Below, piece by piece: positions 49,297 through 59,800 of a DNA stretch of 64,000 nucleotides (positions are counted from its first letter, which is position 1; each line of letters begins with the position of its first letter). A model generated the notes under the pieces. That model was not told the origin of the DNA. It saw only the letters and a list, made by a program, of their open reading frames with translations, and ran no database searches. Origin of the DNA: Gallibacter sp963558965 (lineage in GTDB: Bacteria; Bacillota; Clostridia; Peptostreptococcales; Anaerovoracaceae); contig CAUWIT010000011.1 in assembly GCA_963558965.1 (NCBI GenBank), positions 7,095-71,094 of the forward strand, given 5' to 3'. The translations under genes were made by a program, and so were the position numbers.

Positions 49297-50268
49297 TTAT
49301 TTTAGTCGTACTGAAACTTCACCTGTTGAAATCGTATCTATAGTGCCGTCTTCTAGTTTAACAACTAGTCCGCCATTGTCATCTATATCTACAGCAGTAG
49401 CGGGGATAGCTTTATCAATATCTAAATCGTAGGATTTAAAAATATTGATTTCTTGACCTATAAGCATAGAGGCCTCTCTGTATTGAACTAAAAAGTCTTT
49501 GTTATCCTCGCTTATATCGTCTAGGATTTGCAAAAGGTTATCGCAGATTAAAGCGATAAGCTTATTTCTGTCTAAACCTTTAACATTTAGCGCGCCAACT
49601 ATATCTTTTAGCTGGGGTGGCACATCTTTAGCAAAACAATTGATGCCTATACCGACAACTACATGGCTTATCTGTCCACTTTCAAAATCCGTAATAGCTT
49701 CAGTTAAAATACCGCAGACTTTTTTGCCCTCTAAAAACAAATCGTTAACCCATTTGATTTTTAAATCAAGTCCAGTTAATGTTTTAACTGCTTGCATAAC
49801 TGCTACAGAAGCGGCAGTAGTAATCAATATGGATTTGTCCATACCGAATTTTGGTTTTACTACTAGGCTTAAATATATGCCACCGTCTTTAGGTGAATAA
49901 AACTCTCTGCCACGACGACCTTTGCCTTGAACTTGTTTCTCTGCAACGATTAAGGCGCATTGTGGATCTGTGGCATTGGCAATACCAATGGCCGTATTGT
50001 TAGTTGATGCGACTTCTTCATATACGTAAATATCCATAGGCGCTTTTATATGGGCAAGGATGCCTTCGCGAGAAATCTTGTCATTTTCCGTTGAAAGCAC
50101 ATATCCTTTGCCGTTAATAGTTTCTATGGCATACCCGCTTTTTTTAAGAGTGTTAATAGCCTTCCAAACGGCAGTTCTTGAAACTCCCAGTTCATTGGCA
50201 ATCGCTTCTCCTGAAACAGGACAGCCCTTGTTATTTTCTAAAGTTTTCAGTACTTCTGTCTTAACCAT
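49297..50268 (-). CDS. birA: Biotin--protein ligase and biotin operon repressor
   Basis: This 323-residue BirA makes biotinyl-AMP and biotinylates carboxylase carrier proteins. With its DNA-binding domain it can also repress biotin genes. The helix-turn-helix is residues 1-60 (GEAIANELGVSRTAVWKAINTLKKSGY). The ligase core has GKGRRGREFYSPKDGGIYLSLVV near 115 and the biotin-site KWVNDLFLEGKKVCGILTE near 173. An SH3-like C-terminal domain covers 275-323. It follows the second ABC exporter gene by 14 nt on the same strand and may be read from the marR promoter. Confidence 0.95.
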   Translation of the reverse strand: MVKTEVLKTLENNKGCPVSGEAIANELGVSRTAVWKAINTLKKSGYAIETINGKGYVLSTENDKISREGILAHIKAPMDIYVYEEVASTNNTAIGIANATDPQCALIVAEKQVQGKGRRGREFYSPKDGGIYLSLVVKPKFGMDKSILITTAASVAVMQAVKTLTGLDLKIKWVNDLFLEGKKVCGILTEAITDFESGQISHVVVGIGINCFAKDVPPQLKDIVGALNVKGLDRNKLIALICDNLLQILDDISEDNKDFLVQYREASMLIGQEINIFKSYDLDIDKAIPATAVDIDDNGGLVVKLEDGTIDTISTGEVSVRLK

Positions 50269-50282
50269 AAAATCATTCCTCT

Positions 50283-52124
50283 TTATTCAAACTGACTATT
50301 ATATAGTTTAGCATAGAATCCGTCTTTTGCAATAAGTTCTTCGTGAGTTCCTTGCTCTACTATATCGCCGTGGTCCATAACTAGGATATGGTCAGCATCT
50401 TTAATAGTTGAAAGTCTATGAGCTATGATAAAACATGTTCTGTCTTCCATTAGGTTAAGCATAGCCTTTTGTATCTGTTTTTCTGTACGAGTATCTACAG
50501 AACTTGTAGCTTCATCCAATATTAAAATTGGATTGTCGGCTAATTCGGCTCTGGCAATAGTCAACAGCTGTTTTTGACCTTGTGAAATATTAGATGCATT
50601 TTCGTTTAATTCCATATCGTAGCCTTTTGGCTGAGTCATAATATGGTGATGGATACGAGCATCTTTTGCAGCTGCTATCATTTCTTCATCAGTTGCATCC
50701 TGCTTACCGTATTTGATGTTTTCCTTTACAGTTCCGCTAAATAGCCAGCTGTCCTGTAAAACCATACCGAACATATCTCTTAAATCATGTCTAGTAAAAT
50801 CTTTTATATCGTGACCGTCAATAGTAATAGAACCACCGTTTAGTTCGTAGTATCTTAAAAGCAATTTGATAATTGTAGTTTTACCTGCACCTGTAGGGCC
50901 TACGATAGCAATTCTATCACCAGGTTTTGCATCAAATGAAAAATCATTTATAATCATTTCATTTTCTTTGTATCCAAATTTAACATGATTAAATGAAACC
51001 TGACCTTTTAGAGTAGATAGATCAACATCAAGTTTGTTGTCATCTTCTTCACCGTAAGGATCTTCTTCTTCATCTTCATCTATAAATTCAAATATACGTT
51101 CTGCTGCGGCAGCAGTTGACTGAAGTAAGTTAGTAATATTTGCAACCTGAGAGATAGGCTGGTTAAATGATCTAACATACTGTATAAATGCCTGGATATC
51201 ACCTATGGAAACTCTTCCATGGATAGCTAGGTAGCCGCCTAAAATACATACTGCAACATATCCTAAGTTACCGATAAAGTTTGTAATCGGCTGCATTAGA
51301 CCTGATAGGAACTGAGATTTCCATGAAGCCTCACAAAGTTCTTCGTTGATACTTGTAAATGTTTCAATAGAATCTTCTTCCTTGTTAAATGCTTTGATTA
51401 CATTGTGGCCACTAAACATTTCTTCAACGTGACCATTGATTTCTCCTAAGCGTTTTTGCTGACGCTTAAACTGGAACTGTGATTTTGAAACAACTGCTTT
51501 AATAACTAATATAGATAAAGGTAGTACAAGTAAAGCTGTAATAGTCATAACTAAGTTTATACGAATCATCATAATCAAAATACCGATGATAGTAGTAATA
51601 CTTGTAATACTCTGAGATAAACTCTGTGAAAGAGTCTGGTTAACAGTATCTATATCGTTGATAAATCTACTTTGTACTTCACCGTGAGTTTTGCTGTCAA
51701 AATATTTAAGAGGAAGTCTATCCATTTTAAGAGACATTTTTTCTCTCATTTCGTAAGTAACATCCTGAGAAACTTTTGACATAATAAACCCTTGAGTAAA
51801 AGAAAATACAAAACTTATAGCATATAGGCCAATAAGTATTAAGATTATATCTTTTAAATCACCGAAGTTTATGCCGTGAGGACTCATAAGCCCCTTAACT
51901 ATAACATCAGTTGCATCACCTAAAATTGTAGGAGAAACAATAGAAAATATAGTACTGATAATAGCAAATATAAATACTACTGTAACTTTAAATTTGTGAG
52001 GTGCCAAGTAAGACAATAGAGTTTTAATTGTCTTGTTAAAATCTTTAGCTTTTTCACCTGACATTGCAGGACCATGATGACCACCTGGACCTTTAGGGCC
52101 GGCAACTTTTTTCTGATTAGTCAT
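50283..52124 (-). CDS. ABC exporter half-transporter with canonical ATPase site residues
   Basis: This half-transporter has 613 residues: six membrane helices (about 40-330) and a nucleotide-binding domain (about 370-613). Walker A is GPTGAGKTTIIKLL, Walker B with catalytic Glu is ILILDEATSSVD, but the signature motif is ISQGQ rather than LSGGQ. A Gly/His/Pro-rich cytosolic start (GPKGPGGHHGP) precedes helix 1. The ATG at 52124 follows AAAGGAGG; a TTG further upstream overlaps that site. It overlaps the first ABC gene by 8 nt, and the two likely form a heterodimer that exports drugs, lipids or peptides. Confidence 0.93.
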   Translation of the reverse strand: MTNQKKVAGPKGPGGHHGPAMSGEKAKDFNKTIKTLLSYLAPHKFKVTVVFIFAIISTIFSIVSPTILGDATDVIVKGLMSPHGINFGDLKDIILILIGLYAISFVFSFTQGFIMSKVSQDVTYEMREKMSLKMDRLPLKYFDSKTHGEVQSRFINDIDTVNQTLSQSLSQSITSITTIIGILIMMIRINLVMTITALLVLPLSILVIKAVVSKSQFQFKRQQKRLGEINGHVEEMFSGHNVIKAFNKEEDSIETFTSINEELCEASWKSQFLSGLMQPITNFIGNLGYVAVCILGGYLAIHGRVSIGDIQAFIQYVRSFNQPISQVANITNLLQSTAAAAERIFEFIDEDEEEDPYGEEDDNKLDVDLSTLKGQVSFNHVKFGYKENEMIINDFSFDAKPGDRIAIVGPTGAGKTTIIKLLLRYYELNGGSITIDGHDIKDFTRHDLRDMFGMVLQDSWLFSGTVKENIKYGKQDATDEEMIAAAKDARIHHHIMTQPKGYDMELNENASNISQGQKQLLTIARAELADNPILILDEATSSVDTRTEKQIQKAMLNLMEDRTCFIIAHRLSTIKDADHILVMDHGDIVEQGTHEELIAKDGFYAKLYNSQFE

Positions 52125-53865
52125 TGATAGCACCTCCTTTTGCAAGTTCTTCTTCGCTTAACTGAGAGTAAGCTATTTCCTGATAAATTTTATTGTTTTT
52201 AAGTAGCTCCTGATGAGTGCCCACACCAGCAATTTTACCTTCGTCTAAAACAACGATTTGATCCGCATCAATAATAGTATTAATACGCTGAGCTACAATT
52301 ATAAATGTGCTGTTTCCAACTTTTTCTTTTAAAGCTTTTCTTAGATTGTTATCAGTCTTAAAGTCCAAAGCTGAAAAACTGTCATCGAAAATATATACTT
52401 GTGGATTTTTAATTAAAGCTCTTGCAATTGAAAGTCTCTGCTTTTGTCCACCAGAAACAGATGTACCACCTTGTGAAACTTCTGTATCAAGTTTGTTAGG
52501 CATTTCATTTACAAAGTCTATGGCCTGTGCAGTTTCAAGAGCATCATACATTTCTTCTTCAGTAGCATCCGGCTTACCAAAAGCCAAGTTAGATGCAATA
52601 GTACCTGAGAAAAGCAAACCTTTTTGAGGTACAACACCTATATGCTCTCTTAATTCATGCTGATTGATATCCTTAATATTGATGCCATCAAGAGTAATTT
52701 CACCGCCAGTTACATCGAAAAATCTAGGGATTAAGTTAACTAAACTTGATTTACCAGAACCAGTACTTCCGATAATTGCAGTAGTCTTACCTGGCTCAGC
52801 TTTGAAACTTAAATTTTCAAGAGTCTTTTCTTCGGCATCAGGATAAGCAAAATCAACATTTTTAAACTCTAAAACACCTTTAACATCGTCTAGTTTTGCA
52901 GGGTTTTCAGGATCGTTGATAGATGGCTCAACGCTTAAAATCTCACCGATACGGTTTGCAGATACAACAGCCTTTGGCACCATTATAAACATCATAGTTA
53001 TAATTAGGAATGACATAATAACGTGCATAGAGTACTGTAAAAATGCAAGCATATCGCCGATCATCAAGTTTCTTGAGTCAATCATACCAGCACCAACCCA
53101 AACGATTAAAATACTTGAAAGATTCATAACAAGCATAAGAGCAGGGAACATAAATGACATTGCTCTATTTACAAAAATACCGATTTTATTTAACTCATCA
53201 TTGGCTTTTTCAAAACGGTTTTCCTCATACTTTTCAGAATTAAAAGCTCTAACAACTAAAAGACCTGATAATCTTTCACCAACAATTAGATTTAACTTAT
53301 CAAGTTTAGTCTGTAAAACAGAAAACTTAGGCATAACCATTAAAAATTGAAATACCATAATTACGATAATGGCAAGTAATGCAAGGGCAACTGTCCAAGT
53401 AAGTGAAACAGATGTGTTAAGCGCTTTAATCAAAGCACCGATACCCATGATAGGAGCAAAAAATGCCATTCTTATAACCAAAATCGTAGTCTGCTGTACA
53501 GTCTGAATATCGTTAGTTGCTCTGTTTATCAATGATGATGTCTGGAACTGGTCAAACTCCGCAGATGCAAAAGATGAAATCTTTTTAAAAAGTGCACTAC
53601 GAGTGTCCCTAGAAGCAAATGACGCTATTCGTGAGGCAAGTAAACTGTTGATAATTGAACAAGTTACGCCAACGCCGGCAATTAGAAGCATCATACCGCC
53701 GGTTTTGTAGATGTAGCTCATATCACCTTTAACTATGCCGTTGTTGATAATATCTGACATGTAGCCCGGTAGCGCAAGTTCGCACATAGCATGACAAAAC
53801 AAAACTACCAAAACCAAGGCAACATAAGGTGAATACGGCTTAAAATAGTGTAAAACCTTTTTCAT
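52117..53865 (-). CDS. ABC exporter half-transporter with degenerate catalytic residue
   Basis: This 582-residue half-transporter has six membrane helices (about 15-320) and a nucleotide-binding domain (about 340-582). Walker A is GSTGSGKSSLVNLI and the signature is SVSGGQKQRLSIARAL (near LSGGQ). After Walker B the catalytic Glu is replaced by Asp (YIFDDSFSALD). With the partner's ISQGQ signature this predicts one canonical and one degenerate ATP site, as in TM287/288 and BmrCD. The start abuts the marR stop, so expression follows MarR control. Confidence 0.93.
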   Translation of the reverse strand: MKKVLHYFKPYSPYVALVLVVLFCHAMCELALPGYMSDIINNGIVKGDMSYIYKTGGMMLLIAGVGVTCSIINSLLASRIASFASRDTRSALFKKISSFASAEFDQFQTSSLINRATNDIQTVQQTTILVIRMAFFAPIMGIGALIKALNTSVSLTWTVALALLAIIVIMVFQFLMVMPKFSVLQTKLDKLNLIVGERLSGLLVVRAFNSEKYEENRFEKANDELNKIGIFVNRAMSFMFPALMLVMNLSSILIVWVGAGMIDSRNLMIGDMLAFLQYSMHVIMSFLIITMMFIMVPKAVVSANRIGEILSVEPSINDPENPAKLDDVKGVLEFKNVDFAYPDAEEKTLENLSFKAEPGKTTAIIGSTGSGKSSLVNLIPRFFDVTGGEITLDGINIKDINQHELREHIGVVPQKGLLFSGTIASNLAFGKPDATEEEMYDALETAQAIDFVNEMPNKLDTEVSQGGTSVSGGQKQRLSIARALIKNPQVYIFDDSFSALDFKTDNNLRKALKEKVGNSTFIIVAQRINTIIDADQIVVLDEGKIAGVGTHQELLKNNKIYQEIAYSQLSEEELAKGGAIND

Positions 53866-54323
53866 TAGTCACTCTCTTCCTTTCTTATTACATTTTCTAT
53901 AATTTTATTTAATAAGCAGCTTAGGGTTTTAAGTTCGTCCTTTGTAAGCCCTGCAACTACTTTTTTTGCCCATTGTTGTTCAAAGTTAAACATTTTAGGA
54001 ATGGTTGTATGGCCCTTTTCAGTTAGATATAGCTTATGGGCTCTTTTGTCATTTTCATCTGCCAGTCTTTTTATATAACCTTTGCCTTCAAGGTTTTTAA
54101 CTAGCTTGGCAATAGCACCTTTATTGAAATGAAGGATTTTTGCAAGCTCATTTTGGCTTAGGCCTTCGTTAAAATAAATAGTTACTAACACCGGCGGATG
54201 ACAATCTTCCAAATTATGTTCTTTTAACTGGGACATAAGATAAATCTGCGAATGTCTGTGGATACATGAAAAATCTTTAAAAAGATTGTATCCCAAATGC
54301 TGATCCTTTTCTATTGTAAACAC
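53865..54323 (-). CDS. MarR-family transcriptional repressor
   Basis: This 152-residue winged-helix regulator has the recognition helix LSQNELAKILHFNKGAIAKLVKNLEGKGYIKR near 52-85 and the wing with DENDKRAHKLYLTEKGH near 87. It is the first gene of an operon with two ABC exporter genes and probably represses all of them until a ligand is bound. The start is unusual: GTG at 54323 lies only 2 nt after AGGAGG, so the true start might be slightly inside. Two operator-like sites flank the promoter upstream. Confidence 0.9.
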   Translation of the reverse strand: MFTIEKDQHLGYNLFKDFSCIHRHSQIYLMSQLKEHNLEDCHPPVLVTIYFNEGLSQNELAKILHFNKGAIAKLVKNLEGKGYIKRLADENDKRAHKLYLTEKGHTTIPKMFNFEQQWAKKVVAGLTKDELKTLSCLLNKIIENVIRKEESD

Positions 54324-54334
54324 CTCCTCCTATG

Positions 54335-54384
54335 GTTGCATATGCAACTATTTTACTCTCAGTATAAAAAGTTGTCAATACAAC
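54335..54384 (-). promoter_or_regulatory. marR operon promoter with two MarR operator-like sites
   Basis: On the minus strand TTGACA (54373-54378) and TAAAAT (54350-54355) are 17 nt apart. A perfect palindrome GTTGCATATGCAAC (54335-54348) lies directly after the -10 box, and GTTGTCAATACAAC (54371-54384) with the same half-sites and spacing covers the -35 box. Confidence 0.75.
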
Positions 54385-54475
54385 CAATTATATTTAATTA
54401 TTAATAATTTGTAACCTTAAAGATTAATACTATAGATTTGTGCTATAATTGTAGTCATGATTAAGGAGGAAAACC

Positions 54476-55294
54476 ATGACAGAAACATACACAGACTTAA
54501 TAGCCTATTTTTTTATATACGGATTTTTAGGCTGGGTGCTTGAAGTTGTATTCCATGCGATAGTCCAGCAAAAGCTTGTAAATCGTGGGTTTTTAAACGG
54601 CAGCATCTGTCCTATATACGGTTTAGGAATGGTCATTTTGGTGGTTTTGTTAAAACCTATTAAGTACAGTCTAGTTAAGCTCTTTATCGGTGCAGCACTT
54701 TTGTGCACAATACTTGAGTTAATAACTGGATTTCTTTTAAAAGTTATATTTAAACAGCGATGGTGGGATTATTCCAATGAAAAATTCAATCTTGGGGGAT
54801 ACATTTGTTTAGAATTTACTGTATACTGGGGAGTGGCTGGAGTTATAGCGATAGATGGTATACATCCACTTATTGAAAAACTAGTTGATCTTATACCTCA
54901 GTGGGGCGTGATTACGGCAGTATCAGTGCTAGGAGGTATATTGCTATTTGATATAGGGGCAACAATTATATCTGTTAGAGGACTAAACAAAGATTTAACT
55001 CATATAGATGAAATAGGAGATATGATAAAAGCTGTTTCAGATGAATTAACAGAGATGCTTTACGATGGTTCAGTAGATGCAGTCGGTCAAATAGAAGAAA
55101 AGAAAACTGAGCTTGAAAATCTAAAATTAAAAGCAGACAGTACAAAAAAACAACTAGCTGGAACTATGACACGCAGCCAAGAAAGACTACTAAAGGCATT
55201 CCCAAATGCAAAGAGTTTGAAACATGAAGATGCACTAGAAGATTTAAAGAAAAAATTTAAAGAACATAAAAAAAAGATGGAGGACAAAAAATGA
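54476..55294 (+). CDS. CmpB-type putative ABC transporter permease (PF06541)
   Basis: This 272-residue protein has about four to five membrane helices in the first 170 residues and a charged coiled-coil tail. The start FFIYGFLGWVLEVVFHAI and NRGFLNGSICPIYGLG near 36 are diagnostic for the ABC_trans_CmpB family. WWDYSNEKFNLGGYICLEFT near 95 is also typical. The function is not established despite the family name. GGAGG lies upstream. The stop overlaps the pepT start by 4 nt (ATGA). A TATAAT at 54444-54449 may be its -10 box. Confidence 0.88.
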   Translation: MTETYTDLIAYFFIYGFLGWVLEVVFHAIVQQKLVNRGFLNGSICPIYGLGMVILVVLLKPIKYSLVKLFIGAALLCTILELITGFLLKVIFKQRWWDYSNEKFNLGGYICLEFTVYWGVAGVIAIDGIHPLIEKLVDLIPQWGVITAVSVLGGILLFDIGATIISVRGLNKDLTHIDEIGDMIKAVSDELTEMLYDGSVDAVGQIEEKKTELENLKLKADSTKKQLAGTMTRSQERLLKAFPNAKSLKHEDALEDLKKKFKEHKKKMEDKK

Positions 55295-56508
55295 AAAAAA
55301 TTGGACAGAGACTTTGCGAATATGTAAAGCACTACACAACTTCAGATGGAAGCACAGGAGTTATCCCAAGTACCGAAAGACAGAGAGATTTTGCTAAGGT
55401 TTTAAAAGCTGAGCTAGAGGACATGGGGATAAAAGATGTTGTAATCGATGAAAAATCATTTTTAATGGCTAAAATCCCTGCAAATACAACAGAGGAAATT
55501 GCAAAAGTAGGATTTATTGCACATCTAGATACTGCTCCAGATGCAGCAGGTGAAAATGTAAAACCACAGATTCACGAAAACTACGATGGTGGCATTATAA
55601 ATGTAAGCGATAGCGTAAAAATCGATCCAGCTGTTTCAACAGATTTGGCTCTATACAAAGGTCACACAATTATCACTTCAGATGGCACAACACTTTTAGG
55701 CGCTGACGACAAGGCTGGTATTGCTGCAATTATGACAGCAGCCGAATACTTCGTAAACCACCCAGAAGTAAAACATGGAGATATTTGCATCGCATTTACT
55801 CCAGACGAAGAAATCGGAGAAGGTGGAGACTACTTCGATGTTGAAGCATTTGGCGCTGATTTTGCTTACACAATTGACGGTGAAACTATCGGCGAATTTA
55901 ACTGCGAAACATTTAACGCAGCAGAAGTAACTGTAGTTGTAAACGGACACAATGTTCATCCAGGCAATGCAAAAGGCAAGATGATCAATGCCTGCGATAT
56001 CGCTTGCGAACTTGCAACTATGATGCCAGCGCTAGAAAGACCAGAACACACAGAAGGATACGAAGGATTTTTCCATTTGTGCGAGATGAATGGAGATGTT
56101 GAACATAGCGAACTTGTATATATTTTAAGAGACTTCTACAAAGACAAGTTGGAAGACAAAAAAGTTAGATTCCAGCAGATCGCTGACAAAGTTAACGAAA
56201 AATACGGTCAGGGCGTTGTTGAGCTAGTTATAAAAGACGAGTACTCAAATATGAAGGAAGTATTTGAAGGCAAGGAAAACATTATTGAATACGCAAAGGC
56301 TGCTTACGAAACTTGTGGAGTAGGTTACGAGCTAAAACCAGTAAGAGGCGGTACAGATGGATCAAAACTTTCATTTAGAGGATTGCCTTGTCCAAATATC
56401 TTTACAGGTGGCAACAACTTCCACTCTGTAGCCGAATACGTTTCAGTTGAAGCTATGGAAAAAGCAAGTGAAATTATTGTTGAAATCGTTAAAAATGTAG
56501 CTAAATAG
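55291..56508 (+). CDS. pepT: Peptidase T (tripeptide aminopeptidase)
   Basis: PepT removes N-terminal residues from tripeptides in the cytosol. This 405-residue M20B zinc peptidase has GFIAHLDTAPD near 75 (His and Asp ligands), LLGADDKAGIAAIM near 135, FTPDEEIGEGGDYFDVE near 170 (catalytic Glu pair) and NVHPGNAKGKMINA near 220. All metal ligands appear intact, including the closing GGNNFHS near 380. It is coupled to the CmpB protein gene by a 4-nt overlap, and a ferredoxin gene follows. Confidence 0.97.
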   Translation: MKKIGQRLCEYVKHYTTSDGSTGVIPSTERQRDFAKVLKAELEDMGIKDVVIDEKSFLMAKIPANTTEEIAKVGFIAHLDTAPDAAGENVKPQIHENYDGGIINVSDSVKIDPAVSTDLALYKGHTIITSDGTTLLGADDKAGIAAIMTAAEYFVNHPEVKHGDICIAFTPDEEIGEGGDYFDVEAFGADFAYTIDGETIGEFNCETFNAAEVTVVVNGHNVHPGNAKGKMINACDIACELATMMPALERPEHTEGYEGFFHLCEMNGDVEHSELVYILRDFYKDKLEDKKVRFQQIADKVNEKYGQGVVELVIKDEYSNMKEVFEGKENIIEYAKAAYETCGVGYELKPVRGGTDGSKLSFRGLPCPNIFTGGNNFHSVAEYVSVEAMEKASEIIVEIVKNVAK

Positions 56509-56523
56509 TAGCGGGAGTATAAC

Positions 56524-56691
56524 ATGAGAGTTGATGAAAATTTATGCAGAGGTTGCAAGATGTGCCAGCGCTATTGCAAAAAAGGCGCTATTAGAGTCGA
56601 AGGCGGCGTTGCCAAAATAGACTTAGACAAATGCGTAAGATGTATGTTGTGCGTTGGAGCTTGTACTTTTGGCGCTATATCAATAGATTAA
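56524..56691 (+). CDS. Small 2[4Fe-4S] ferredoxin, 55 residues
   Basis: This bacterial-type ferredoxin has two C-x2-C-x2-C-x3-C motifs: CRGCKMCQRYC (residues 8-18) and CVRCMLCVGAC (37-47). The residue after the last Cys of each motif is Lys and Thr instead of the usual Pro, unlike the main clostridial ferredoxin (CPVG, CPTG). It may therefore have a specialised role rather than feeding Rnf. It starts 15 nt after the pepT stop with a GCGGGAG site. A terminator follows. Confidence 0.92.
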   Translation: MRVDENLCRGCKMCQRYCKKGAIRVEGGVAKIDLDKCVRCMLCVGACTFGAISID

Positions 56692-56705
56692 TTAGTATGG
56701 TTAAG

Positions 56706-56741
56706 AATGACTGTCTTGGTTGTTTCAGGCAGTCATTTTTT
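56706..56741 (+). terminator. Rho-independent terminator after ferredoxin
   Basis: An 11-bp stem (56706-56716 with 56727-56737, one G-U pair) is followed by a T run. Confidence 0.9.
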
Positions 56742-56822
56742 TATAGACTAATTTTTAAAAAAATGATAAACTAAGTTGACTACATGTTGTAATAATTTTA
56801 TAAAAAGGGGGCTATAATTTTT

Positions 56823-59800
56823 ATGAGAAAAATTACTAGTTTTGTTCTTGCAATAGCTATGATTTTTTCTACATTGTTGCCAGTAGGAAACATCGATGCT
56901 TATGCAAAAACAGAAACAAACCAAACGACAAAACAGGCTACTGTAAATGATACAACTCAACCAGTAGCAAAAAAGGCTGTAACAGCACATGACTATAAAA
57001 ATACAATAACAGAAGATTTTGATACTGTTGCAGAAGCTTTAGAAAAAACAAAAATTACAAAGGAAACCATTTACATTACTTTAAATACTGATATTACAGA
57101 AGATATTGTAATACCAGCAAGTAAAATAGTTAAAATTGAATTAAATGGACATAATATTACAAATGTAAAAAGTCACACAATTTTAAACAATGGTTATCTT
57201 ACAGTAGTTGGCAGTGGTATTGTAGACAACAAAACACATGGAAGAGGTGCAGTTTACAACAATATCAATGCAACTGCAAATTTAGAAGGTGGAACATATA
57301 CACGTTCTGCTGAAGCAAGTAGTTCAGAAAACAATGGCAACGGCAATTCATGGTATGTACTAAAAAACTTTGGTACAATGAACATTAGAAATTCAGGTGT
57401 AACTGTTAAGTTTTCAGATGCAAACCCTGGATATTTTTCAAGTTTGATTGGAAATGGATGGCAGAATTTTGCAAGTGCCGAAGCAGGTAAAAATGGAGAA
57501 CCAAAACCAAGCGAAGGCAAAAACAAAGCTGTCTTAAAAATCAGTGCAGGTGAATTTATTGGTGGACAGATAACTGTTAAAAATGATGACTACGGTCAAT
57601 TAACTATTAGTGGCGGTACATTTGAACAACCAAGTGCTGACAGATATGTAGTAGCTAATAACCATGTAGCAACTATTAGCGGTGGTACATTTAAGGCAAC
57701 AGGTGCAAATGGAAGCGCTGTTAATTCAAGACATTTTGATGGTGATGCTAACACTGGAAAACTAACAGTTACAGGTGGTACATTTGAAGCAACTGATTCT
57801 GTATTTGTTGTTGAAAACGGAACAGAAACAATTGTAACAGATGGTCATTTTAAAACATCATCAGATAAAGCATACATCTTTAAAACAAAGGGCACTATCA
57901 AAGGTGGAGTTAAAAACGGAACATTTGAAGGAGTAACAGCAGATAGAGTTTCAAATTCAAATGATGTTTTTGAAGATGGATTTATACCTACAACAGATGG
58001 TAAAGGCAATGTTATTATAGAACTTAAAGATGAATTAAAAGAAGCAACTGTAACAGATGCAAATGGCAATACTAAAAAGTATAGACATTTTAAAGATGCA
58101 ATGAATGCTGTTACTGAAAATGGTAGCACAATTACCCTATACAAAGATATTACTTTAGATTCAACAGCTAAGGTTAGTAGCAAGGCATACAATATTACAT
58201 TAAACTTAAACGGACACAATATTGATGGAAGCAAAGTAAGTGAAAATAGCGCAGATGGTGTAGTATGTCTATTTGCAAAATATGGATGGAAACCAGCAGA
58301 GGGCGAAAAAGCCTATATGGAAGTTGTAAATACTATACCAACAGAAGGTGGAGAAATTAAAGGATACAAACCTGTAGTTGCAACTAATGGTGATGGTAGA
58401 TATGAACTTGAATTTAGAGTTGGAGAAGGAGTAAAATTAACTACTCTAAACGAAGACACAAATAAAGTAATACTAAAAAATACATTTATGTACTACAACG
58501 AAAATACAAAAAATCTGTTTAAAGAAGGCGGATTTAAGTGCATAGATACAGAAAGTAAAGAAAGAGTTTACGGCACTTATGCTGGTGCTTTAAAAGCGTC
58601 AAAAGACAAAGAAATAACACTGCTAAATAATATTACATCTACTAGCAAGATTTATTCTGGCAGCGAGTCAGGTACTTTAAATCTAGATGGACATACATAC
58701 ACTTACAAAGGTAAAGCTTCAAATGGTAATTACGTAATAGATGTTAATTATCCAAATGTAACTTTAGAAATCAAAAATGGTAAAATTATAGGTACAGAAA
58801 AAGATTGTAACGGTGCAATGTTAGTTGGCGCACCAAATAGCAGTCAAATGAACAACAGAGGTTTGGTACTTGATGGCGTAGAGTTAACAGTGCCAGGCAG
58901 TGAATACGGTATTGTAACTAACGGTACAGAAACAGGAAACAAAATAGTTCTAAAAAATTCAACTATCAATATTGAAAACGGTTACGGTATTTACTTCCCA
59001 TCTGCAGGTTCAGTAACTATTGACAACTCAGTTATCAATGCAAAATACGTAGGCGTACAGATGTGCGCAGGAGACTTGACAATCACAGGCGAAAAGACTG
59101 CGATTACAACAAACGCTGATCCAGAAGAAAAACTTGATGGAGACGGAGTTATTGCAGATGGAGCTGCAATCTCAATTATCAACCGTAAAGGTTACAAAGG
59201 CATCGGCACAGTAACTGTAGAAAACGGAACATTTAAGGCCAAATCAGGCGTTGATGCAATGAAAGCATACTCATTCTCAAATGAAAATAAAGAAGAAGAA
59301 TGGACAAATGCTAGTGAAAAAGTTGCTATCTCAGGCGGAGCTTTTTCTACTGCAAAAGAACAGAACATCGACGATGTAAATGATTTATGTGAAAAAGGTA
59401 CAACAGCTGTACTAGACGAAAAAACAGGTCTAATCAAAGTTGTTAAAGACGACAAAGCACCTGTATTTAGTATTAAAAACAATGGAACATACTACGGTGG
59501 AAGCCTTGAATTTACAGTAAACGATGAAAGCGGAGTTGCTTCAGTTGTTTCTGGTGACGAAGCTCTAAAAGCTGACGAAAAAGGCAACTACAAAGTTTCA
59601 TTAGGCCAAGGGGAAACAAGCAAACAGTTTACAATTAAGGCAACAGACAAGGCAAAAAATGAAACAGAAGTCACTGTTACATTGAAAAAAGAAACAGGCA
59701 AAATTGAAAAAGCTGAAGTTAAATTAGTAAACAAGCTAGTTGCTAACAAAACTGAACAGACTCAGAAAATAGAAGTAACTCTAGACGGAGTAACATTGGT

